NCBI RefSeq assembly: GCF_900101785.1
Contig: NZ_LT629688.1
Coordinates: 1,116,001 to 1,180,000 of the forward strand
Length of the DNA stretch: 64,000 nt
Direction of reading: 5' to 3'
From: Auraticoccus monumenti
Lineage (GTDB): Bacteria; Actinomycetota; Actinomycetes; Propionibacteriales; Propionibacteriaceae
Part shown: positions 17,376-23,944 of the stretch, piece after piece
Position numbering within the stretch: position 1 is the stretch's first letter
Layout: each line of letters opens with the position of its first letter
Position numbers and translations under genes: made by a program
Notes under the pieces: generated by a model
What the model was told of the DNA's origin: nothing
Seen by the model: the letters and a program-made list of their open reading frames with translations, nothing else
Databases searched by the model: none

Positions 17376-17386
17376 GACCCCCGCAC

Positions 17387-17422
17387 GGCGCGGTCCTCGG
17401 CCCTCGGGCGGGGGACCGCGCC
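17387..17422 (+). terminator. Terminator hairpin after phoD
   Basis: A 12-bp stem (GGCGCGGTCCTC with GGGGACCGCGCC, one G-T pair) starts 12 bp after the phoD stop. It extends by four more pairs if one base is bulged. No T run follows. Confidence 0.7.
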
Positions 17423-17555
17423 CGTGCAACGTCTCTGCAACCTCCCTCCGACTACCGTCGCGCCACCGGCCGCGTCGGGCCCGCGGTGGCCCCTCGTGAC
17501 CGGCACGAGCTCGGCTCGCGCCACTTCGCCCCCGATGAGGTGGACGGGCCGACCA

Positions 17556-17577
17556 GGACGACGGACACCCGTCGTCC
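17556..17577. terminator. Intergenic hairpin between convergent phoD and YceI gene
   Basis: GGACGACGG, a 4-nt loop and CCGTCGTCC form a perfect 9-bp stem, the middle of three hairpins in this 292-bp convergent gap. It could back up either terminator. Confidence 0.5.
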
Positions 17578-17582
17578 CAGTT

Positions 17583-17622
17583 GCGGCGGGCCGTCGCTCC
17601 CCCCGAGGCGACGGTCCGCCGC
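17583..17622 (-). terminator. Terminator hairpin after the YceI gene
   Basis: A 15-bp stem (GCGGCGGGCCGTCGC with GCGACGGTCCGCCGC, one G-T pair) with a 10-nt loop ends 45 bp beyond the minus-strand YceI stop at 17668. Confidence 0.7.
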
Positions 17623-17667
17623 TTCCGTCCGTCCCCGGACCGACACCGGGCCCGGGGTGCTGCGGCC

Positions 17668-18411
17668 TCAGCGGGTCAGCTGGACCAGGAACTCCACCTG
17701 ACCGGTGTCCTCGACCTGGACGAAGCCCAGGTTCGGTGCCTCGATGCCCCAGTCCTCGAAGGTGACGTCGATGCTGCCCGAGGCGGCCACGTCCTCGCCG
17801 TCGCGGACCACCTCGATGGTGGCGGTGACCTCGCGCGCCTGCCCCACCAGCTCGAGCTCGCCATCGGCCTCGACCTGCACCGGGTCCTCACCCAGCTCCG
17901 GCACCGTGACCGGCTCGGTCAGGGTGAAGGTGGCGGTCGGGTGCTCGGAGGCGCGCATCGCCGTGCCGGTGAAGTAGCCGTCGCGGCGCTCGGAGTCGGT
18001 GGCGATGGAGGCGACGTCCACCTCGACCACGGCCGCGGTCAGGGCCCCGTCGGCGACCTCAGCGGTCCCGGTGACCTGGTCGGTGCGACCGACCACGGTG
18101 ACGTCCTCGCCGTTCAGCACCTCGTCGACCCGGTAGCCGGCCTGCGAGCCGTCACCGACGGTCCAGCGTCCGTCGAGCTCGGCCGTGGCGGTGCCCTCGC
18201 TGCCGCCCGAGGGGCTGGGGGAGGACGTGCTGCCGGCCCCGGGGGTGGCGGCGGGCTCCGCGGTCCTGCTGGTGGCGTCCCCCACGCTGAGGGGTGGTGG
18301 GGCGGCGTCCTGGCTGCGGGCATAGACGATCGGGCCGATGACGGCGCCGAGGACGAGGACGACCGCGACGGCGGCCGCCACCACGACGACGGTGCGCGTG
18401 CGCTTCTGCAT
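17668..18411 (-). CDS. Membrane-anchored YceI-family protein
   Basis: Protein of 247 residues with an N-terminal membrane anchor (VVVVAAAVAVVLVLGAVIG, about 8-26), a serine/proline/glycine linker (about 45-75) and an extracytoplasmic YceI domain (about 80-247; DGRWTVGDGSQAGYRVDE and FVQVEDTGQVEFLVQL). YceI domains form a lipocalin-like barrel that binds isoprenoid-like lipids; its role here is unknown. The start ATG 18411 has AGGAG about 9 nt upstream. It is divergent from the kinase-like gene and ends in a strong terminator facing phoD. Confidence 0.85.
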   Translation of the reverse strand: MQKRTRTVVVVAAAVAVVLVLGAVIGPIVYARSQDAAPPPLSVGDATSRTAEPAATPGAGSTSSPSPSGGSEGTATAELDGRWTVGDGSQAGYRVDEVLNGEDVTVVGRTDQVTGTAEVADGALTAAVVEVDVASIATDSERRDGYFTGTAMRASEHPTATFTLTEPVTVPELGEDPVQVEADGELELVGQAREVTATIEVVRDGEDVAASGSIDVTFEDWGIEAPNLGFVQVEDTGQVEFLVQLTR

Positions 18412-18516
18412 GGGGGGCTCCTAGAAGGTTGACGGTGCAACAACTGGAGCACGAGCCGGCTCGGCCAAAGGTTCCCAGCCGGGCCAGCGGGTCCTGCAGG
18501 ACCTGCAGCACCTGCC

Positions 18517-18522
18517 TATGCT
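18517..18522 (+). promoter_or_regulatory. -10 hexamer TATGCT, leaderless P-loop kinase transcript
   Basis: TATGCT ends 6 nt before GTG 18529. A GCAGGACCTGCAGCACCTGC stretch with repeated CCTGC lies just upstream in the shared divergent region. Confidence 0.5.
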
Positions 18523-18528
18523 CACCCC

Positions 18529-19074
18529 GTGCCCTGTCTCGTCCTGGTCAACGGCGGTCCGGCCACGGGCAAGAGCACCCTGGCCCGTCGCTACGCCGAG
18601 TCCCGCCCGCCCAGCGTCGTGCTCGAGGTCGACCTGCTCCGCAGCCTGGTGGGGGGCTGGGCGCGGCGCCCGGACCAGGCCGGCCGGCTGGCCCGGCGGA
18701 TGGCCCTGGCCTGCATCGCACCCGCCCTCGGGGCCGGAGGTGACGTGCTGGTCCCCCAGCTGCTCGGGCGGGTCGACTTCGTGCTCGAGCTCGCCACGAC
18801 CGCCGAGGGCCTCGGCGTCCCCTTCGTGGAGGTCGCCCTGACCGCTCCTCCCGCGACGGCCGTGCGGAGGTACCGGGAGCGGGCCGCGGCGGCGCGCGAG
18901 CAGGTCGAGGTCGCCGATCCCGGGGAGGACCCGGCGGTCGCGGTGCCCCGCTACGAGGCCGCGATCAGGTCGGTGCTGGCGCAGCGTCCCGGCACGGTGC
19001 TGATCGGGGCCGACGACGGCGAGGACGCGCTGCCGGCCCTGCTGGAGGCGGTCTCGGCCGCGACCCGCGGCTGA
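18529..19074 (+). CDS. P-loop kinase/ATPase (AAA_33-like)
   Basis: Small nucleotide-binding protein of 181 residues resembling shikimate/gluconate-kinase-fold proteins of the AAA_33 group. The Walker A motif GGPATGKST is at residues 9-17, the expected acid pair is in VVLEVDLLRSL, and a lid with RRYRERAAAAREQ follows. It may phosphorylate a small molecule, but the substrate is unknown and family members of this type are largely uncharacterised. GTG 18529 lies 6 nt after TATGCT, giving a leaderless mRNA. It faces the DinB gene at 19094 tail to tail with a 19-bp gap. Confidence 0.75.
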   Translation: MPCLVLVNGGPATGKSTLARRYAESRPPSVVLEVDLLRSLVGGWARRPDQAGRLARRMALACIAPALGAGGDVLVPQLLGRVDFVLELATTAEGLGVPFVEVALTAPPATAVRRYRERAAAAREQVEVADPGEDPAVAVPRYEAAIRSVLAQRPGTVLIGADDGEDALPALLEAVSAATRG

Positions 19075-19093
19075 GACCGGCGCGCGGTGTCCC

Positions 19094-19843
19094 TCAGGCC
19101 CGCGCGGCGATCGCGTCGAGGTCGCGGACGGCGAAGCGGAGGTGCTCCCACTCCTCGGTCAGCACGGTGTGCAGGCAGCCGAGGACGGTGAGCGTGCGCT
19201 GCGGGTCCCACGGGCCGGCCCGGGGTGCGTCGAGGTCCTCGGCGCGGAGCCCGGCCAGGTGGTCGCGGACCATGGCCAGGCGGTCGGCCCGGACCTCCAG
19301 CACCTCGGTCCAGGACGGCGTCGCGTCGGTGAAGACGGAGAGGTCCATGCCGTGCTCGCCGGCGTCGAGGAAGGCCAGCCCGAGCGGGGAGAACGGCTGC
19401 TCCCGACCCTGGACGACCTTCCCCAGCCACAGGTCGGTGGCCAGCACCAGGTGCCGCAGGGTCTCCGCGAAGGACCACTCGCCGTCCACCGAGACGTCGA
19501 CGGTCCCGGCGGGCATGGCCTCCGCCCGCTCGACGGTCGCCGCCCAGGTGCGCTCCAGCGCGGCCCAGCACTCGCGCAGCCCGTCGGGGTCCTCGGCCCG
19601 GCGACCGGCCCTCTCGGGGAAGCGGCGCGTGAGCTCGGCCTCGACGTAGGGGACCACGTCGACCCCGTTCACCAGCAGGGTGCTCCGGCCGTCGAGCAGC
19701 CACGGGGCGTCGAGGTCGGCGTCCGCGAGGTCCCCGCCGCGCACCACCACCCGGGACAGGTCCACCTCGACGAGTCGGGCCCCGCTGAGGTCGACACCGA
19801 CCAGCCGCGCGCCACGCAGGTCGTCGCTCCCGAGAGTGGCCAT
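19094..19843 (-). CDS. DinB-family protein with N-terminal pentapeptide-like repeats
   Basis: A 249-residue protein with an unusual fusion. Residues about 7-43 contain pentapeptide-like turns (DDLRGARLVGVDLSGARLVE, then VDLSRVV and GGDLADADL). Residues about 90-245 are a DinB/mycothiol-type helical bundle with histidines in SFAETLRHLVLATDLW and TVLTEEWEHLRFAVRDL. The combination occurs in actinobacterial DinB proteins, but no function is established. ATG 19843 lies 6 nt after CACCCT, fitting leaderless initiation; ATG 19879 would add 12 residues. Confidence 0.75.
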   Translation of the reverse strand: MATLGSDDLRGARLVGVDLSGARLVEVDLSRVVVRGGDLADADLDAPWLLDGRSTLLVNGVDVVPYVEAELTRRFPERAGRRAEDPDGLRECWAALERTWAATVERAEAMPAGTVDVSVDGEWSFAETLRHLVLATDLWLGKVVQGREQPFSPLGLAFLDAGEHGMDLSVFTDATPSWTEVLEVRADRLAMVRDHLAGLRAEDLDAPRAGPWDPQRTLTVLGCLHTVLTEEWEHLRFAVRDLDAIAARA

Positions 19844-19936
19844 GCCGTCAGGGTGCCACCGCGGGATGCCGTGCACCACCCCCTGCGGCCGGCGCCCGGA
19901 GGGCCCCCCGGGTGGCCACCCCGGCTCAGCGGGCGC

Positions 19937-21166
19937 TCACCCCTCCAGGCTCCGCCGTCGGTGACGCAGGGTCCGGACCAGCCGGGTGCGCCGGAACTGG
20001 TCCAGCGGCACGGCGCCCGCCGCCAGCTCCTCGACCATCCCCGCGGTGACGCCCAGCACGTGGTCGAGGACGGACCCGACCGCCCGGGCCGGCAGGCCCA
20101 CCGAGCTGCCCAGCTCCAGGAAGGACCGCCTGGACAGCCCGTCCAGCCGACCGCCGACAGGGAGCGCCATGGTGTCGTCGCCGTAGCAGACCGTGGCCGG
20201 GACGTCGTAGACCGGAGCGGTCCGCCACTCCCCGTCGGCACGCAGCACCGAGACGTTCTTCGCGTGCAGGTCGCCGTTGCCGGTCAGCCAGGCGTAGACC
20301 ACCTGGATCAGCAGCTGGCGCAGCGCCACCAGCGGGGCACCGCAGACCGCCGCCAGTCGTTCGGCCACCTCTTCGGTGCTGACCGCGTACTTGTCCGCGG
20401 GGTAGCGCCCGAGCAGCTGGGCGCCGTCCTCGACCGCCAGCCGGGTCAGCGTGCCGTCGGTGCCGACGCGGCGGTCGAAGCGGGTGACCAGCAGGCCGGG
20501 ACGACCGGTCCGGTCGTGCACCACCTCGGCCCGGACCACCGGGTGCCGCAGCCGTCGCGCCCGGTGCAGGAACCACGCCTCGTTCTCGACCACGTGGGGG
20601 TGCTCGGGGACCTCGAACTTGAGCAGCACGGTTCGGTCCCGCCAGGCCAGCGGGAGGGTCAGCATCCGTCCCGAGGCCTTGTCCTGGACGCCGGCGAGGG
20701 AGGAGGGGTCGCCGACGCCCGCCCGGCGCAGCAGGTCGCCGAAGTCCAGGTCGGCCCACGAGTCGACCGGGTCCAGCGCGGGTGCGGTCGCGGTGGGGTC
20801 CGCGTCCGCCGCGTCGGCCCCGGTGGGCAGCACCTGCACGTCGCCGACCGGGTCCGCGCCCGAGGCCAGCAGCAGCGTCATGTCGTCGTCGGCGCTCGTC
20901 TTCACGTGGCGACGCAGGGCGGTGAGGCGGCGCCCCTCGGGGAGCAGGTTGGCGAAGAACGGCGGGACCGACCGCCCTGGCGTGAGCACCGGCTCGTCGG
21001 TGAGGGGGAGGGTGGTCGCCACCGGGGGGCCGCCGGCGGCGAGGTAGCTCGGTTCGTAGCGGAACACCACGCCGTCGGAGGTGCGGGAGAGGCTGGCCGC
21101 CACGGTGCCGGCCTTCACGACCGTCGCCTCCCGGACGCGGCGGACGTCCGGCTCCGGCGTGGTCAC
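19937..21166 (-). CDS. hipA: HipA-like serine/threonine kinase toxin
   Basis: Type II toxin of 409 residues. Characterised HipA kinases phosphorylate targets such as glutamyl-tRNA synthetase and induce dormancy. The N-subdomain (about 10-110) is followed by SLAGVQDKAS, ATP-binding Lys183 in LLKFE, the catalytic loop GNGDLHAKN (Asp299) and the metal-binding YDVPA (Asp321), so the kinase looks intact. GTG 21166 overlaps the antitoxin stop by 4 bp (GTGA), giving coupled translation. The target cannot be predicted. Expression is set by the hipB promoter with its three operators. Confidence 0.88.
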   Translation of the reverse strand: MTTPEPDVRRVREATVVKAGTVAASLSRTSDGVVFRYEPSYLAAGGPPVATTLPLTDEPVLTPGRSVPPFFANLLPEGRRLTALRRHVKTSADDDMTLLLASGADPVGDVQVLPTGADAADADPTATAPALDPVDSWADLDFGDLLRRAGVGDPSSLAGVQDKASGRMLTLPLAWRDRTVLLKFEVPEHPHVVENEAWFLHRARRLRHPVVRAEVVHDRTGRPGLLVTRFDRRVGTDGTLTRLAVEDGAQLLGRYPADKYAVSTEEVAERLAAVCGAPLVALRQLLIQVVYAWLTGNGDLHAKNVSVLRADGEWRTAPVYDVPATVCYGDDTMALPVGGRLDGLSRRSFLELGSSVGLPARAVGSVLDHVLGVTAGMVEELAAGAVPLDQFRRTRLVRTLRHRRRSLEG

Positions 21167-21366
21167 TCCTGCCGTCCGCGGGTGACCTCGAGCCGGAGAC
21201 CGAGGGTGGCCAGGAGCTGCTGGAGCTTGTCCAGCCGGACGGTGCTCTTGTCGTGCTCCACCTCGCGCACGAACCGTTCGGACACCCCGGCGAGATCGGC
21301 CAGCTCGCTCTGCAGCAGGCCGAGCTCCTTGCGTCGACGTCGGACGGACGACCCCAGACCGGACAT
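21163..21366 (-). CDS. hipB: HipB-like XRE-family antitoxin
   Basis: A 67-residue helix-turn-helix protein that should neutralise HipA and repress the operon. The XRE fold is evident from SSVRRRRKELGLLQSELADL, AGVSERFVREVEHDKSTVRL and a final helix. ATG 21366 is chosen because GGAGGTC lies 4-6 nt upstream and the -10 (TATGAT, 21389-21394) lies inside operator O1, so the longer frame from 21393 would begin upstream of the transcript. The order antitoxin then toxin is the normal one. Confidence 0.88.
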   Translation of the reverse strand: MSGLGSSVRRRRKELGLLQSELADLAGVSERFVREVEHDKSTVRLDKLQQLLATLGLRLEVTRGRQE

Positions 21367-21379
21367 GTGTGACCTCCAG

Positions 21380-21399
21380 ATCGGCACGATCATACCGAT
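21380..21399 (-). promoter_or_regulatory. hipBA operator O1 containing the -10 element
   Basis: Palindrome with arms ATCGGTA / TGCCGAT around GATC; one arm base differs from O2. Its minus strand contains TATGAT at 21389-21394, the best -10 in the region, 23 bp from the hipB start. Repressor binding here would block RNA polymerase directly. Confidence 0.75.
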
Positions 21400-21440
21400 C
21401 CGCCGAGGGAGAGGAGGATGAGCTCGGCTGCAGACGCACC

Positions 21441-21460
21441 ATCGGCACGATCATGCCGAT
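21441..21460 (-). promoter_or_regulatory. hipBA operator O2
   Basis: ATCGGCA and TGCCGAT arms around a 6-bp centre holding GATC; centre is 61 bp from the centre of O1. Confidence 0.75.
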
Positions 21461-21500
21461 ATGGGCCCTGGCGCGCGGATGGCGGTGCCCCGAGGGCTGA

Positions 21501-21520
21501 TCCGGCACGATCGTGCCGTT
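21501..21520 (-). promoter_or_regulatory. hipBA operator O3
   Basis: Contains the perfect 16-bp palindrome CGGCACGATCGTGCCG, 60 bp from O2 and 38 bp before the stop of the upstream HAD gene. Confidence 0.7.
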
Positions 21521-21557
21521 CTGTCCTCGACCCCGACGGCTGCTGGACGTCATCGGC

Positions 21558-22286
21558 TCAGAGGTCCGGGCACCCCGCTGTGCCCTGGCCCAGGATCTCC
21601 GACGGGACGAGCTCGTGCAGGGTCCGGATCCGGGGCACGTCGACGCCGGCGTGGACGCCGGTGCGGTCCAGCAGGACGGCCCGGAGCCCGGCGGCCAGGG
21701 CGCCGCGGACGTCCTTCTCCAGCGAGTCGCCGACCATCAGGACCTCCTCCGGGCGCACCCCGAGCCGCTCGACGGCGGCGGAGTAGGCCAGCGGGTGCGG
21801 CTTGCCGAAGGGCAGCGCGGAGGAGGCGATCAGCACGTCGACGTGCTCGGTGAGCCCGGTCCGGTCCAGCTTCTCCTGCTGCTGGTCCTCCTCGCCGTTG
21901 GTCAGCACCCCGAGCCGCAGCCCGTCGGCGCGCAGCCGCCGCAGGGTGGGGACGGCGTCGTCGAAGGGGCGCCAGCCCGCCCGGTACCGCTCCAGGTAGC
22001 CGGCGAAGGCTGCGTCCGCGGCGGCGTCCTCGGTCAGGTCCAGGTGCCGGGCCAGCTCCCGGACGCGCGCCCGCCGCTGCTCGGCGAAGGTGATCTCCCG
22101 GGCCTGCCAGCGCGCGTAGTGCGGCTCGCTCAGCGCTTCCCAACGGGCCACCAGCTCCTCGGGCTCCCCGATCACGCCCAGCGTGGTGGCCCAGGCGACG
22201 ACCGCCTCGGCGGCCGCGGTGGCCTGGTCGACCAGGGTGTCGTCCAGGTCCAGTAGGACGGTGCTGACCGGCCGGCCCGCGCTCAC
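21558..22286 (-). CDS. HAD-superfamily hydrolase
   Basis: Haloacid-dehalogenase-fold phosphatase of 242 residues. Motif I is LLDLDDTLVD (nucleophile in the first 15 residues), motif II is LGVLTNGEE, motif III lysine is in FGKPHP and motif IV is MVGDSLEKDVRGA, with a helical cap between motifs I and II. Similar proteins dephosphorylate small phosphorylated metabolites. Its GTG start overlaps the stop of the folate dehydrogenase gene (22283-22286), so it belongs to the C1-folate operon, where it might act on a nucleotide or folate-related phosphate; this is inference. Confidence 0.85.
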   Translation of the reverse strand: MSAGRPVSTVLLDLDDTLVDQATAAAEAVVAWATTLGVIGEPEELVARWEALSEPHYARWQAREITFAEQRRARVRELARHLDLTEDAAADAAFAGYLERYRAGWRPFDDAVPTLRRLRADGLRLGVLTNGEEDQQQEKLDRTGLTEHVDVLIASSALPFGKPHPLAYSAAVERLGVRPEEVLMVGDSLEKDVRGALAAGLRAVLLDRTGVHAGVDVPRIRTLHELVPSEILGQGTAGCPDL

Positions 22287-23185
22287 CGGTGGACGGCGGC
22301 CAGCCGGAGCAGGTTGCGGGTGGCCATGGTCACCGTCATCGGCCCGACCCGCGGCACGAAGGCCGAGGCGGTGCCCATGATCGACTCGTCGAAGTTGCGG
22401 TAGGAGGAGAAGTTGACGCAGATCGCGCCCTCCCGGATCTCCTCGGCGCGCACCAGCGGGAAGTCCCGCGACGGGACCCCGGTGATCACCAGGTCGGCGG
22501 CGGCCAGCGCCTCGGCGCGGGAGACCTCGGCGTCACGGACGGAGTGGGTGTGGCGACCGATCGCGGGGTCGAAGACCACCGAGCCGCTCAGGTCCAGGGA
22601 CAGCACGGTGGCGCCGTCGTTGGCCAGCATGGCCGACAGCGGTCGGCCGACGATCTCGCTGCGGTTGATCACGCACGCGGTGACACCCTCCAGCGAGGGC
22701 GAGGCGCCTGAGCCGCGGAGGCCGGTCTCGTCCAGCAGCTTGAGGATGCCGAGCGGGGTGCAGGGCACGATGGCCCGGCGGGTGTGTGCGTCGTCGAGGA
22801 AGCGGCGGTTCTCGTAGAGCAGCCGGCTCCAGAAGGAGTGCATGCCCTCGATGTCCTTGCGGGGGTCGACCAGCTCGCGCAGCCAGCGGTCCTCCACCGG
22901 GTCCACCAGCGGGTAGTAGAGGAACATGCCGTCCACGGACTCGTCCGCGTTGGCCCGGCGGACCGCGTCGCCCACCTCGTGCGGCTCCAGCCGCCACAGC
23001 TCCATCTCCATGCCCACGGCCTCGGTGCCGCGCTTGGCGTAGGTGGCGTAGGTGTGGGCCGGCCCCTCGTGCTGGGTGAGCAGGCCGACGACCTTGGGCC
23101 GGCGGGGCAGCTCCTCGACCTGGGCGCGGATCTCGGCGCGGTAGCGCTCGGCCACCTGCGACGGGTCGATGACCGTGGTCTCCAT
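22283..23185 (-). CDS. Methylenetetrahydrofolate dehydrogenase, MTD1-like
   Basis: Oxidises 5,10-methylene-THF to methenyl-THF in the cytosol. The 300-residue protein has the FolD-superfamily fold but resembles the yeast monofunctional NAD-dependent MTD1 branch, from recollection of its motifs: GMFLYYPLVDP, PRKDIEGMHSFW, VPCTPLGILKLLDE and VINRSEIVGRPLSAMLAND. In bifunctional FolD a YxxxK motif supports cyclohydrolase activity; here the lysine is present (Lys51) but the tyrosine position is Ala47. The adjacent overlapping gene encodes a cyclohydrolase-type protein that could supply the missing step. ATG 23185 overlaps the preceding stop (TGATG). Confidence 0.8.
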   Translation of the reverse strand: METTVIDPSQVAERYRAEIRAQVEELPRRPKVVGLLTQHEGPAHTYATYAKRGTEAVGMEMELWRLEPHEVGDAVRRANADESVDGMFLYYPLVDPVEDRWLRELVDPRKDIEGMHSFWSRLLYENRRFLDDAHTRRAIVPCTPLGILKLLDETGLRGSGASPSLEGVTACVINRSEIVGRPLSAMLANDGATVLSLDLSGSVVFDPAIGRHTHSVRDAEVSRAEALAAADLVITGVPSRDFPLVRAEEIREGAICVNFSSYRNFDESIMGTASAFVPRVGPMTVTMATRNLLRLAAVHR

Positions 23186-23826
23186 CAGCGGTCGCCTCCG
23201 GGGGTCTGGGGCTCCGCGCTCGGCGGGAGGGCCCGCTCCGCGGCATCCCGGCGCCGGCGCAGGGCCGCCGCCTGCGGGTGCTCGCGGCGTTCCAGCGGGC
23301 CGAGGTTGATGTCGGCGGTGCGCAGGGCGGCCCGGGCGGCGCCGGTCAGCAGGTCGCGGCCGGCCAGGGTGTCGCTGACCACGGTCGCCGAGACCGCCGG
23401 CTCGACCCGGTCGGCGAGGTCGATCCCGGCCAGGGCCTGCTCCACCAGCTCCAGCGGTCCCTCGGTGGCCGAGACCAGCGCGGTGTCCACGGCCTCGCGG
23501 CGGGTGGCGACCTCGGTCTCGTCGCCGCGCGGCAGCCGGTAGGCGGCCATCACGGACTCGAACTCGGCGACGTCGCGGTCGGCGGCGGCGCGGAGCCGGC
23601 CGAGCAGCTCGACGCCGTCGGTGCGGGCCTGCTGCAGCTCGCCGGGGTCGGTGTCGGCGTCGTCGCGGTGGGCCCCCGCCAGGGTCACCTCGACCGACAT
23701 CAGCACCAGGCCGAGGCCCAGGGACGCGGTGACGGCCGCCACCGAACCCCCACCGGGGGTGGGGTCGGCCGAGGCCGTCCGGTCGAGCAGCTCCCCGGCG
23801 GGCAGGGTCCACAGGCTGGTGTCCAC
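23185..23826 (-). CDS. Formiminotransferase-cyclodeaminase / methenyl-THF cyclohydrolase-like protein (FchA type)
   Basis: Helical protein of 213 residues in the FTCD_C family, whose members are formimino-THF cyclodeaminases or methenyl-THF cyclohydrolases. The folate-site motif DPTPGGGSVAAVTASLG lies at residues 21-37 and the conserved NLGPL segment is near the C-terminus. It is first in a three-gene overlapping operon with the MTD1-like dehydrogenase and a HAD phosphatase; no histidine-degradation genes are near, so interconversion of methenyl- and formyl-THF is more likely than cyclodeamination. GTG 23826 follows TAGGCT by 8 nt. Confidence 0.8.
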   Translation of the reverse strand: MDTSLWTLPAGELLDRTASADPTPGGGSVAAVTASLGLGLVLMSVEVTLAGAHRDDADTDPGELQQARTDGVELLGRLRAAADRDVAEFESVMAAYRLPRGDETEVATRREAVDTALVSATEGPLELVEQALAGIDLADRVEPAVSATVVSDTLAGRDLLTGAARAALRTADINLGPLERREHPQAAALRRRRDAAERALPPSAEPQTPGGDR

Positions 23827-23944
23827 GGAGCGCGAGCCTAGCCGGGCCGGGCCCCTCGGGTCGCCCTCCGCCCCGAGACCCTTCGCCGCCGGGTCCGGGC
23901 CGCACCGAGCGGACCGGCCCCTGGGCCGGCGGCGGGTCCCAGGC

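Noticed and set aside
17376-17667. Small genes between phoD and the YceI gene
   Set aside because: Short frames exist on both strands, but the DNA is filled by three hairpins and none of the frames has a ribosome site or plausible protein composition.
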